Of a stretch of 11,140 nt of DNA, positions 1 to 7,858 are shown in pieces (position 1 is the stretch's first letter; the number at the start of each line of letters is the position of its first letter). Under the pieces are notes generated by a model that searched no databases, had not been told where the DNA came from, and saw only the letters and a program-made list of their open reading frames with translations. The stretch is taken from positions 1-11,140 of the forward strand of contig JAFPLG010000101.1 in assembly GCA_017402895.1 (NCBI GenBank), written 5' to 3'. Made by a program: the position numbers and the translations under genes. Source of the DNA: Paludibacteraceae bacterium (GTDB taxonomy: Bacteria > Bacteroidota > Bacteroidia > Bacteroidales > Paludibacteraceae).

Positions 1-1
1 A

Positions 2-1789
2 CTACTGCATACCCTCGAGCGCACTAATCCCGCAGAAGAAGAGGAAGAAGAGCGTATCGTCGTTCCTAAGAAACCAAAGAAGAAATACCATACATCAAAG
101 GACGTTCTTCCCGTACAGACAGACTCTACGCAATCCGGAGGCATGACGCATTCGGAGTATATACTGCTCACCGACTTCCTGCCACGTCTGTACGAAGCCG
201 CTCCGTCGGAACAAACAGCCGAACTGAGCAGACTGAGCAACCGTCACCAGCTAAATCGTCAGATGACGAAGCGTGAACTGAGTGATTTTGTCGGTTCGAG
301 CATGGCCCAGACCAAGATGGTATTCAAGTTTGCCAAGGGCAAGCACGAGACCATGTCGCCGCTTCAGTATGTTCACACGCTGACCGACGACCTGTTCCAA
401 CGTAAGTTGCTGCGTGCAATGGTGAGTGATGACCAAGTAGAGGCTCTAACCCTACGCGTTCAGCTCATGGACCTGTGCAACCAGAACGTGGCTATGTCAC
501 CTCGCGAACTGAGCGAACTGTTAGCAGAGTTCGGCATCACGGGTCTCAGTAGCGATGCTCTCTACTCGATCGCCTATCCCGAGAGCCGGAAGCAAGAGAC
601 GCTGGTGGCCGCTACACAGACGGATAGCCTCTCGCAAGATAGCCTAAGCGCTACGATAGAGACAGCAGAAGTGGAGAAACCCAAACCGGTAGTGAAGCCT
701 AAGGTGACCAAGCCGGTTATTGCCAAGAAGAAGACACATCGCAAGACGGCTGCCGAGATACAGCAAGACCGGGCAACAGAGCGCATCTTGGATTTGCTGG
801 AGGCTAAACAATCGTTCCGTGCCGAAGAAATGGCGGCGCAGTTTGCTTATCTGGGTCAGCAGATTCCGGCCGAGCAAGTCAGCCTACTCTACACCTTCTA
901 CGGCAGCATCAACGACTCGACGGCACGAGAGATCGAATTGACGCCCGAGATACTTATCAATTATCTGAGCGATACGCTGGCCAACGATCCTCGTCTGCAG
1001 CTATTCATATCGGTGGAGCAACGTGCTGACATCGAATCAATCAAGCCCAAGTTGCTTTCTCAGATGTCGCAACTCAACGGCACAAACCATAGTCTGCTCA
1101 TCTTATTGACCAACCTCCCGCAGGAGTCGGCACGTACCTTTGCATCGCTCGACCGGATGCACGAACAGGTTCAAGCCCAACTCAAAGGCGATCATTATAT
1201 GATTGGCGAGTCGGCTATGTATCGCGAGATGAAAGCCGGATTCGGTAGCGAGATGACGCGTATCAGTTTGCTGACCATCATCGCGATCTTCCTAATTGTA
1301 GCTATATCGTTCCGTTCTATCATCGTTCCGACCATCCTGGTGCTGACGGTGATGACGGCTGTATATGTCAACGTGATCTTTGCCGGCCTACTGCGTGGCG
1401 AGATGCTCTATTTGGCTTACCTGATTGTTCAGTCCATTCTCATGGGTGCCACAATCGACTACGGTATTCTATTTGCCAACTACTATAAGGAGCATCGTCG
1501 CACGATGCTTCCCTACGAAGCTGTCAAAGCCGCTTACAAGGGTTCGATACGCACGATTACCACGTCCGGACTGATTATGATTGTCGGCCCGGGAGCTATG
1601 GCAATACTCGTGGACGACATTACGATATCGGCTATCGTCGGCTGTCTGGCTGTCGGAGCTGCCATGGCTGTGCTGCTGATTCTGATCGTATTGCCCGGTG
1701 TGCTTGTAGCTTGCGACAAACTGGTAGTCCGTAAAAGTCAGCGCCTCGAGCCGAAGCCCGAGACGCCTGAGACGAAAACCGATAAATAG
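2..1789 (+). CDS. RND/MMPL-family transporter, C-terminal part (5' end outside window)
   Basis: This is probably an inner-membrane transporter of the RND superfamily (MMPL branch); its substrate is unknown. The frame is open from base 2, so the ATG at 143 is internal and the 595 visible residues are the C-terminal part of a larger protein. The visible order is an acidic/Lys linker (residues 10-28), a long soluble helical region (about 48-400) corresponding to the second extracytoplasmic loop, and then about five membrane helices (about 420-437, 440-463, 469-493, 517-537, 542-572) with a charged tail. The segment GATIDYGILF in the third of these helices matches the conserved Asp-Tyr helix motif of MMPL proteins (D486). 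The preceding soluble segment reads like the family's usual 'LT..Q/E...YL.D' stretch. A second low-complexity Pro/Lys/Val linker lies near residues 218-252. The stop is 9 bases from the convergent receptor gene. Family assignment is firm; substrate is not. Confidence 0.85.
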   Translation, partial: LLHTLERTNPAEEEEEERIVVPKKPKKKYHTSKDVLPVQTDSTQSGGMTHSEYILLTDFLPRLYEAAPSEQTAELSRLSNRHQLNRQMTKRELSDFVGSSMAQTKMVFKFAKGKHETMSPLQYVHTLTDDLFQRKLLRAMVSDDQVEALTLRVQLMDLCNQNVAMSPRELSELLAEFGITGLSSDALYSIAYPESRKQETLVAATQTDSLSQDSLSATIETAEVEKPKPVVKPKVTKPVIAKKKTHRKTAAEIQQDRATERILDLLEAKQSFRAEEMAAQFAYLGQQIPAEQVSLLYTFYGSINDSTAREIELTPEILINYLSDTLANDPRLQLFISVEQRADIESIKPKLLSQMSQLNGTNHSLLILLTNLPQESARTFASLDRMHEQVQAQLKGDHYMIGESAMYREMKAGFGSEMTRISLLTIIAIFLIVAISFRSIIVPTILVLTVMTAVYVNVIFAGLLRGEMLYLAYLIVQSILMGATIDYGILFANYYKEHRRTMLPYEAVKAAYKGSIRTITTSGLIMIVGPGAMAILVDDITISAIVGCLAVGAAMAVLLILIVLPGVLVACDKLVVRKSQRLEPKPETPETKTDK

Positions 1790-1800
1790 TAAGTCGGTCT
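1776..1800 (-). terminator. Possible weak terminator of the TonB receptor gene
   Basis: On the minus strand, just after the receptor stop codon, AGACCGA can pair with TCGGTTT (seven pairs including one G-U) around an 11-base loop, and the second arm runs into four T residues. It overlaps the end of the convergent transporter gene. The stem is short, the loop is large and the T tract is minimal, so this is only a candidate. No better hairpin is visible between the two convergent genes. Confidence 0.25.
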
Positions 1801-4177
1801 ATTCCTTCTTATCCAACGACCAGCGGAATCCCGCGTACACTTTCCATCCCGTGATAGGTCCCCATGCCATCGATGCGTCAAAATCCGTACCGTAGGGATC
1901 GTCCGCACCAATGATTGGATTGTCCTGACGGAAATTGGTCATATTCTCTGCGCCTATATATAGACTGCAAGTGCGGAAGTATTTCGTCACTTGTGCCATC
2001 AGTTGCGGATACCACCGGAGCTGTTTGGTCGTGGAATAACCGCCGGTCAGATCGCCCATAGCCGTGAAGCCATCCGGCATACGGCTGATGCCGTTGAACT
2101 GAGCCGTCACGTCAAATTGCCATTTTTTGAGCGGCGTCTGGTAACTGGTTGTGATCACTCCCTTGAAGCGGTTGGTCAGTGCTTTAGGACGCAATTCAAA
2201 CTGGTTTGTTGTCGCATTGAATGTCGTCTGCTCTATATCCGTCCATCGGAAGGCAGCGGTCCATGTCCATCCACGCAGCACTTCCATCGTGGCTTCCACC
2301 TGTGCACAATGCGCGAATGACTTTCCGTTGGGCATATCCTGCTGGTTGTAGAAATACACAGCGTGCGGATCACGATCCATATCCACTATGAGAGAGTTCA
2401 GGAAATGCGTATAGTAATACTCTGCCGAGAGCTGCAACTGGCGGCCGCCTATCGGGATATAAAACGTGGTACTGATACCGGTATTCACAGCCTTTTCCTG
2501 GTGGATATCATGCTGCGAACATAGTTCATCGGTTCCCGAACCGTCAAATCGGTCGAACTTCAGCGCTCGGCTCGAAGGCAATACAAAGGCATTATCCGCC
2601 AGCACATAGGGGGTTCTGTACCCCATGCCGGCACTCGCCCGTAATGTCCACCATTCGAACGGAGTGTAGCGTACGTTCATACGCGGTGTGAAGAAGAAAC
2701 CGCACTTGGGAGACCAGTCAGCACGCACACCTGCCACCAACGACAGCATCTCATCGTACTTGAAATTATACTCAGCAAAGATACCGGGCGTCACGTCCAG
2801 ATGACTGAAATCTTGTGCACTACCGCTCTGATAGCCGGTTCTATCCGGTTTGTATACACCCAGCCAGTCATACAGCAGATTCATATTTACCGACAAGCCG
2901 GCATTCAGCCGATGATCGTTGTCCACCTCGCCGCTACCCTCGAAATTACCCTGCCAGAGGGCATTAAGATGGGCAGTCCATTCATGCGCCTTCCTGTGCC
3001 GCAGGCCGTAGGTGTTATCCAGGTTATGGTAACTGAGTGAAGTCACCAGCGCGATACTCGATCCACTCTCGTCGTCATACACATAGCCGTTTTTCAGAAA
3101 TCCCTCCACGCGCCAATTGTTCAGGTTGATACGATAGGGATTAGCCAGCGTATCCGACATCTGTCCGCCGCGACGACGGTCGTACAATCCACGCACATAG
3201 GCTATCAGCGTATAGTCGCCGTGACGATAAAACCAGCGGTTAGCCAGATTGGCATTCTGCACCTTAGGCATGTCGGCAAAGCCGTCCTTGTTCTCGTCCA
3301 TCGTCATGAAACTGCCACCGTAATGCGCCATCACACCCGTGTAGAGCGACTCATGATGGCAATGCTCGTCGTGCTCATGCTTAGCATCGTGCTCTTCGTC
3401 GTGGTCCTTGAGCGGAATCTGCCATCCGCCTTCTATATTCGCTTCGGCCATCAGCTCGCTATTCACCATCAGGTTGATGCTTAGCGGATTCTGGGTCTGC
3501 GGCTTGAGCAGCTCTACATTGATTTGTCCGGAGACGGCTTCGTAACCGTTGATGACCGACGAAGTACCCTTACTCACCTGGATCGACTGCATCCACGAAC
3601 CCGGGATATACTCCAGTCCGAAATTCTGAGCCAGTCCACGCACACCCGGCGTGTTCTCCATCAGCAGTTGCACGTACGTTCCGCTCAGTCCGAGCAGTTT
3701 GATCTGCTTGGCGCCGGTGGCTGCATCGGCATACGCCACATCCACCGAGGCACTCGTCTCAAACGCTTCGCTCAGGTTACAACAAGCGGCTTTACACATT
3801 TCGTCCGCACCTATCGTCTGGGTGTCAAACGCCGCTACTCGACTCCTGAGCACCCCCATCTTCCTCTCAGTGATTGTCACTTCATCCAGTATCAGGTCAC
3901 TCACCAATACGATCGTCAGATCCTTCTGCCCCTGTACGCGAGTGGTATCCGGCGTATAACCGATAAATGAACTCACCAGATAATCCGTCTCATGGATCTC
4001 CTTGATCACAAACGTACCGTCCGGATCGGTGGTCACGCCTATAGCCGTACCACGCCAATAGACGTTGGCTCCGGGCAGCGGTTCACCCTTATCATCCAGT
4101 ACAATACCCTTGATATCAGCCGCATACATAGAGAAAGCGGCACCCATAATCACCAAAACAAGTAGAAATCGTTTCAT
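1799..4177 (-). CDS. TonB-dependent outer-membrane receptor with His-rich loop (putative metal or metal-complex uptake)
   Basis: This is an outer-membrane beta-barrel receptor that would import a ligand using TonB energy. I chose the ATG at 4177, giving 792 residues, because it begins a clear signal peptide (MKRFLLVLVI, cleavage after SMYA near 19) behind an A/G-rich leader. A longer reading frame back to 4222 would start at a TTG inside the promoter palindrome. Domains in order: a carboxypeptidase-regulatory-like beta domain (about 21-92), a likely TonB box DEVTIT (98-103), the plug (about 105-225) with GTYVQLL and GYEAVSGQINVELLKP-type segments, then the barrel to the C-terminus. Three Cys sit in CKAACC (128-133). 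Residues 259-275 hold seven His and one Cys among Asp/Glu residues, at a position expected to be an early barrel loop. Both features suggest a metal such as zinc, copper or iron, but this is inference. The gene follows the peptidase gene after 70 bases and seems to have its own promoter. Confidence 0.9.
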   Translation of the reverse strand: MKRFLLVLVIMGAAFSMYAADIKGIVLDDKGEPLPGANVYWRGTAIGVTTDPDGTFVIKEIHETDYLVSSFIGYTPDTTRVQGQKDLTIVLVSDLILDEVTITERKMGVLRSRVAAFDTQTIGADEMCKAACCNLSEAFETSASVDVAYADAATGAKQIKLLGLSGTYVQLLMENTPGVRGLAQNFGLEYIPGSWMQSIQVSKGTSSVINGYEAVSGQINVELLKPQTQNPLSINLMVNSELMAEANIEGGWQIPLKDHDEEHDAKHEHDEHCHHESLYTGVMAHYGGSFMTMDENKDGFADMPKVQNANLANRWFYRHGDYTLIAYVRGLYDRRRGGQMSDTLANPYRINLNNWRVEGFLKNGYVYDDESGSSIALVTSLSYHNLDNTYGLRHRKAHEWTAHLNALWQGNFEGSGEVDNDHRLNAGLSVNMNLLYDWLGVYKPDRTGYQSGSAQDFSHLDVTPGIFAEYNFKYDEMLSLVAGVRADWSPKCGFFFTPRMNVRYTPFEWWTLRASAGMGYRTPYVLADNAFVLPSSRALKFDRFDGSGTDELCSQHDIHQEKAVNTGISTTFYIPIGGRQLQLSAEYYYTHFLNSLIVDMDRDPHAVYFYNQQDMPNGKSFAHCAQVEATMEVLRGWTWTAAFRWTDIEQTTFNATTNQFELRPKALTNRFKGVITTSYQTPLKKWQFDVTAQFNGISRMPDGFTAMGDLTGGYSTTKQLRWYPQLMAQVTKYFRTCSLYIGAENMTNFRQDNPIIGADDPYGTDFDASMAWGPITGWKVYAGFRWSLDKKE

Positions 4178-4197
4178 CCTTTTTCTGAATTTTGGTG

Positions 4198-4247
4198 CAA
4201 AGGTACCGCTTTTTTCTTGCAACCCGGTTGCAAAGTGGCCTATGTGG
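4198..4247 (-). promoter_or_regulatory. Likely promoter of the TonB receptor gene
   Basis: This is the 70-base gap (4178-4247) between the peptidase stop and the receptor start, the only sizeable gap on the minus strand. Read on the minus strand it contains TACCTTTG (4205-4198), an exact match to the Bacteroidetes -7 consensus TAnnTTTG. It lies 20 bases before the ATG, leaving room for a short leader with AGAAAAAGG. No TTTG sits at the usual spacing of about 20 bases: the nearest, at 4234-4231, is 25 bases away. The -33 position is instead occupied by a palindrome. A poor -33 box plus an overlapping palindrome suggests a regulated promoter. Confidence 0.55.
4217..4233. promoter_or_regulatory. 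Perfect palindrome, candidate operator
   Basis: TTGCAACCCGGTTGCAA is a perfect 8-base inverted repeat around one central base. It lies 12-28 bases upstream of the -7 box of the receptor gene, overlapping the expected -33 region. A one-base centre cannot form an RNA hairpin loop, and on the minus strand it is followed by A residues rather than T, so it is not a terminator. A dimeric DNA-binding protein site is the simplest reading. The regulator is unknown; a metal-sensing one would fit the downstream receptor, but that is inference. Confidence 0.5.
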
Positions 4248-6218
4248 CTATTTTTTCTGCTGTACGATTTGCTCTACAGCCCGTAGAACAGGTTCTACCG
4301 ATGGCGGAGCACCTACGGCCTGGATCATCCATTCCTTCGGCGTCAATCGGCCCAAGCGATAGATACGGGCATACTCCGTTGCAAATTCCTGCTTGGTCGT
4401 GTACTTAGCCAGGTGTTCCTCCAGTTGGTACTGAACGATATGCCCCAGCGGATAGTTCGGCAGGTACATCGGTGCATTCACCATGTGGCTATATACGGCC
4501 AGCAGCACGCAGTCATGCTCGCCCAAAACGGGTTCGTAGTACTGATTCCACACCTGCTTGGCAATCTCTACCGTCGCCTCGCACAGCTCTTTGGCTGTTG
4601 CCTTGGGATGGGAGTAGATCCATTGCCACATCTGCATATCCACCAGACTGACACCCATGATCTCATACATCGACCAGAACTGGTCCAGCACTTCATCCCC
4701 ATTAGCCTCTTTTACGGCTCCGGAGCCACTCCGGTTCGCCATTAATTGCAGGTCTCGTTGCTGCCACAGGAATGCACTCGCTTCGGTATAAGCCGTATTC
4801 GGTACGCCGGAGAGCATATAATGGTCGATCTGGTACATATCCAGCACCTGCTCCACACAGTGGCCAAACTCATGAACCGCTATATTATATCCTTTATAAT
4901 CCATGCCCGTGGGCGCGATACGCGTGCGCAGGCGCGCTGGTTCATTTCGTCCCAAGCATGGCCAGGCGTGACCCGATCCGCGCGCGGGTTCTACCACGAT
5001 ATGCTCGGCTATCTTCTTAGCCTCTTCGCCCAAGAATCCCAGGCACTCCAGCAGTCGCGGCATGTCTTTCTCGAACGCTCCGGCATCCGGATAGCGTTCA
5101 CGGGTCTGCGTCGTCAGTTCATCCTCGTTGAGCGAAGCGCGTGCCTTGAAACCGTCGTACCAGATATCATACGGGCGCAGGTCACGTCCCAGACGCTCCC
5201 GGATAATCTGTCCCACTTCTTTCACTTGCTCCGAACCCACCAATGCCCGGAACAAGCTATCCAGTTCCTTAGCCGGTATCTCTACCCCATCTTCAAAGTT
5301 ACGCTGGATGCCCGTCGGTGCGGCAGGACAATAGGCGTCTGCTGCAAAATACGCATGAGCGGTCTCCAGAATCCGTTCGTAGCGGGTATAAGGTTCGGGG
5401 TTCAGCGTATCGGAATAGGGTTTCCAGATATACGCGCCGTTGTTGATAGCCTCCGCGGGTATCTGCTGACGTACGATACGCTGCATGACCTCGTAGATCA
5501 TCTCCTGTTTCTCCTGACCGGCCTTTTTATCAGCATACAGAGCTTTCAGTTCATCGCGCAGGTTCCAGTGGCTCAGCAGCACGGTCTCCTTCGGCCAAAG
5601 TTGCCGATCGTCTTCCGTACGCAGACTACCCATATAGATATTGTAGTCGGCAATATAATTCTCTGCATTAGCCTGAGCCTGAGCCATCTGCGCATTCACT
5701 TTGGCCGGCACACGGGCTGTGAACACATCACCCATACGCGCCATGGCCCATTCCATGCGGGTCCACTTCTTGCCCAATTCATTCTTCTCCTCCAGCGTAT
5801 AATGCGGGAAATTGATGATCGTGATAAAAGCCAGTTTGTTGGCAAACATATCGTCCAGGAAATGAGCCGTAGGACTATACCCCGACATGATCCAATCGGC
5901 TGCTGTGGGTTCGCCGTTGTTGGTCAACTGGGTCGGTTTGAGCAGTTCTACCGTCAGCAGATCGGCCGACTCACTATAACGCTCCATGATGCGGCTGAGC
6001 GACTCAAACAGAGCCACACGCTCGCTATCCGTCTGGCAGTAATACTCCTTGACCAGCGCCTGGAAGTCCTCCTTGCTGCCGTCCTCCGGAGTCCACACCT
6101 GAGCCGCCTGGTCTATGCCAAGCGACTGTATCTCTAATCCTTCTGTGAGGTTCATCTCTCGTTTTCCACACGCCACGCACAACAGTGCACACAGCGCCAA
6201 AAATAGTTTATTTCGCAT
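4248..6218 (-). CDS. M3-like zinc metallopeptidase lipoprotein
   Basis: This is a predicted lipid-anchored peptidase that would hydrolyse peptides in the periplasm or at the cell surface. I chose the ATG at 6218 (656 residues) because it begins a lipoprotein signal (MRNKLFLALC, then a hydrophobic run to LLCVAC with C17 as the lipid-modified Cys). The frame upstream to 6248 begins at a TTG inside the preceding gene. The body is helical and Glu/Ala-rich. HEFGH at about 449-453 gives the two zinc-binding His and the catalytic Glu. A Glu at about 479, in NTAYTEASAF, lies 26 residues after the second His, as expected for the third zinc ligand in M3-type (thimet/oligoendopeptidase-like) gluzincins. 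Overall similarity to classical M3 enzymes looks weak, so the subfamily is uncertain. The gene overlaps the aminotransferase gene by 11 bases, which suggests translational coupling. Confidence 0.75.
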   Translation of the reverse strand: MRNKLFLALCALLCVACGKREMNLTEGLEIQSLGIDQAAQVWTPEDGSKEDFQALVKEYYCQTDSERVALFESLSRIMERYSESADLLTVELLKPTQLTNNGEPTAADWIMSGYSPTAHFLDDMFANKLAFITIINFPHYTLEEKNELGKKWTRMEWAMARMGDVFTARVPAKVNAQMAQAQANAENYIADYNIYMGSLRTEDDRQLWPKETVLLSHWNLRDELKALYADKKAGQEKQEMIYEVMQRIVRQQIPAEAINNGAYIWKPYSDTLNPEPYTRYERILETAHAYFAADAYCPAAPTGIQRNFEDGVEIPAKELDSLFRALVGSEQVKEVGQIIRERLGRDLRPYDIWYDGFKARASLNEDELTTQTRERYPDAGAFEKDMPRLLECLGFLGEEAKKIAEHIVVEPARGSGHAWPCLGRNEPARLRTRIAPTGMDYKGYNIAVHEFGHCVEQVLDMYQIDHYMLSGVPNTAYTEASAFLWQQRDLQLMANRSGSGAVKEANGDEVLDQFWSMYEIMGVSLVDMQMWQWIYSHPKATAKELCEATVEIAKQVWNQYYEPVLGEHDCVLLAVYSHMVNAPMYLPNYPLGHIVQYQLEEHLAKYTTKQEFATEYARIYRLGRLTPKEWMIQAVGAPPSVEPVLRAVEQIVQQKK

Positions 6219-7398
6219 TGTAGGCTTCCAGTGCTTTGCGTAATACAATCATGGCTTTGCCCAGGTCTTCTTTGTTGAGCACATAGGCCATACGAACCTG
6301 ATGACGACCGTCTTCGGGATTGGTATAGAAACCTGTTCCGGGTGCCATCATGACCGTTGCACCCTCATACTGGAAGTCGGTCAGGCACCACTTACAGAAC
6401 TTCTCCGTATCGTCCACCGGCAGCTGAACCATCACGTAGAACGCACCCGTAGGAGCCGGCGCAAAGACGCCCGGTATCTGGTTCAGTTGGTCGATCAGGA
6501 AGTTACGACGGCCCAGATACTCGTCATATACCTCTTGCATATACTCTTCCGGCGTCGAGAGCGAAGCCTCGGCTACGATCTGGCCAAACAAGGGTGGCGA
6601 GAGACGTGCCTGACAGAACTTCATCACCGACTCCCTCACGGCTTTGTTTTTCGTGATCAGCGCTCCGATACGTATACCGCACTCCGAATAGCGTTTCGAT
6701 ACACTATCTACCAGCACCACGTTCTCTTCTATTCCCTCCAGGTGGCAAGCCGAGATATAGGGCGACTTGGTGTAGATAAACTCACGATATACCTCGTCCG
6801 ATATCAAATACAGGTCATATTTCTTCACCAGGTCGCGAATCTGACGCATCTCCTGTTTGGTATAAAGGTAACCCGTCGGGTTGTTGGGGTTGCAGATTAG
6901 TATAGCACGCGTCTTAGGCGTGATCTGCTTCTCAAACTCCTCTACCGGCGGCAACTTAAAGCCGTTCCGTATGTCCGTCTTCACCGACTTAACCACCGCG
7001 CCGGCCGAGATAGCAAAGGCCATGTAGTTGGCATAACTCGGGTCGGTCACAATGATCTCGTCACCCGGGTTCAACACGCTCATATACGCAAACATGATAG
7101 CCTCCGATCCTCCGGCCGTGATGATAATCTCATCGGGCGAGAGGTCGATACCATAGTCGGCATAGTAGCTCACCATCTTCGTACGGAGCGACTTCAATCC
7201 CTGGCTGGGCGAGTACGCCAGTATCGACTCGTCGTACTGACGAACGGCCTCCATAGCCTGAGGAGGTGTCTTGATATCGGGCTGACCGATATTCAGGTGA
7301 TAGACATGCGTGCCGGCCAACTTAGCCGCATCGGCATACTTAGCCAATTTGCGGATTGGCGACTCCGGCATAGATTGTGCACGTAAACTGATTTCCAT
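6208..7398 (-). CDS. PLP-dependent class I/II aminotransferase (aspartate aminotransferase-like)
   Basis: This is a cytoplasmic enzyme that transfers an amino group between an amino acid and a 2-oxo acid using pyridoxal phosphate. The 396-residue length is normal for fold-type I aminotransferases. Motifs in order: GQPD (38-41), AGGSEA (96-101) in the phosphate-binding region, NPNNPTG (170-176), the Asp of SDEVYREF (D201) that contacts the cofactor nitrogen, SVSKRYSECGIRIG with Schiff-base Lys K235 and phosphate-binding R243, and HQVRMAY with R369, the usual substrate carboxylate-binding Arg. All key residues are present, so the enzyme should be active. Substrate preference (aspartate, aromatic or another amino acid) cannot be read from the sequence, so I give no symbol. 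It starts at an ATG 25 bases after the small lipoprotein gene, behind an A-rich leader without a strong Shine-Dalgarno site. Confidence 0.9.
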   Translation of the reverse strand: MEISLRAQSMPESPIRKLAKYADAAKLAGTHVYHLNIGQPDIKTPPQAMEAVRQYDESILAYSPSQGLKSLRTKMVSYYADYGIDLSPDEIIITAGGSEAIMFAYMSVLNPGDEIIVTDPSYANYMAFAISAGAVVKSVKTDIRNGFKLPPVEEFEKQITPKTRAILICNPNNPTGYLYTKQEMRQIRDLVKKYDLYLISDEVYREFIYTKSPYISACHLEGIEENVVLVDSVSKRYSECGIRIGALITKNKAVRESVMKFCQARLSPPLFGQIVAEASLSTPEEYMQEVYDEYLGRRNFLIDQLNQIPGVFAPAPTGAFYVMVQLPVDDTEKFCKWCLTDFQYEGATVMMAPGTGFYTNPEDGRHQVRMAYVLNKEDLGKAMIVLRKALEAYNAK

Positions 7399-7423
7399 AT
7401 ACTGTTTCTTTTTAGTTTTCTTC

Positions 7424-7858
7424 TTAGTCGGTCTGGGTCAGAACGCCCCCGAAGAGGCGAACCACCTGATTGGTCGAGTCTGAGATATGACGCAGCACTT
7501 CCAGTCGGAAGGAGTTGTCCGTCTCGCCTCGTATGTTACCCACCAGGTTGCTGCTGTCGTTCAGCACCATATTGCCCAGCGAGTCGCGGTCGTTCTGGTA
7601 GAAGAGCATACCCTTGCACGACGATGGGTTGTAGTTGACCAGCACCGGATAACGCGTCGAGTCCAACGAGAGCGAACCCACGTATCCTCCGTTGGCATAC
7701 ACCGTATCCACCACGAGCGTAGCTACCACCTTGGTCGAGTCGTCTCTTCCTTGCCAGCGACCGCCTATCTGGGCCGGTCCCGGCGTCTTCTTGCAACTGC
7801 CGAATAGCGCCACCAGGCACAGGATCGACAGAATCCATATCTTATTCTGTTTCTTCAT
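7424..7858 (-). CDS. Small lipoprotein of unknown function
   Basis: I do not recognise this 144-residue protein. It begins with a clear lipoprotein signal: MKKQNK, a hydrophobic stretch, and the lipobox LFGSC with C22 as the predicted lipidated residue. After a short Lys/Pro linker, the mature part (about 30-144) opens with GGRWQG and looks rich in alternating hydrophobic and Ser/Thr/Asp residues, which suggests a small beta-sheet or barrel domain. The Gly-x-Trp opening resembles lipocalin-like or NlpE-like lipoproteins, but this is not enough to assign a family. Its start lies 17 bases inside the end of the lipoate ligase gene and it ends 25 bases before the aminotransferase gene, so it is probably cotranscribed. 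A signal peptide followed by a coherent domain makes it a real gene. Confidence 0.75.
   Translation of the reverse strand: MKKQNKIWILSILCLVALFGSCKKTPGPAQIGGRWQGRDDSTKVVATLVVDTVYANGGYVGSLSLDSTRYPVLVNYNPSSCKGMLFYQNDRDSLGNMVLNDSSNLVGNIRGETDNSFRLEVLRHISDSTNQVVRLFGGVLTQTD

Noticed and set aside
3524..3970. 148-codon + strand frame opposite the TonB receptor gene
   Set aside because: It is antisense to the well-supported plug and N-terminal domain, its composition is shadow-like and it has no motif.
4178..4222. Extended N-terminus for the TonB receptor starting at 4222
   Set aside because: The start would be a TTG inside the palindrome, upstream of the promoter -7 box, and would bury the signal peptide 15 residues in.
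4217..4233. Palindrome as a transcription terminator of the peptidase gene
   Set aside because: The one-base centre cannot form a loop, and the minus-strand sequence after it is A-rich rather than T-rich.
4746..6137. Long open frame (463 codons) on the + strand opposite the peptidase gene
   Set aside because: It lies wholly antisense to a gene with a lipoprotein signal and an intact zinc site. Its translation is rich in His, Arg, Leu and Gln with no recognisable domain, typical of a shadow frame.
6219..6248. Extended N-terminus for the peptidase starting at 6248
   Set aside because: It is a TTG start deep in the aminotransferase gene and would place ten residues before a canonical lipoprotein signal peptide.
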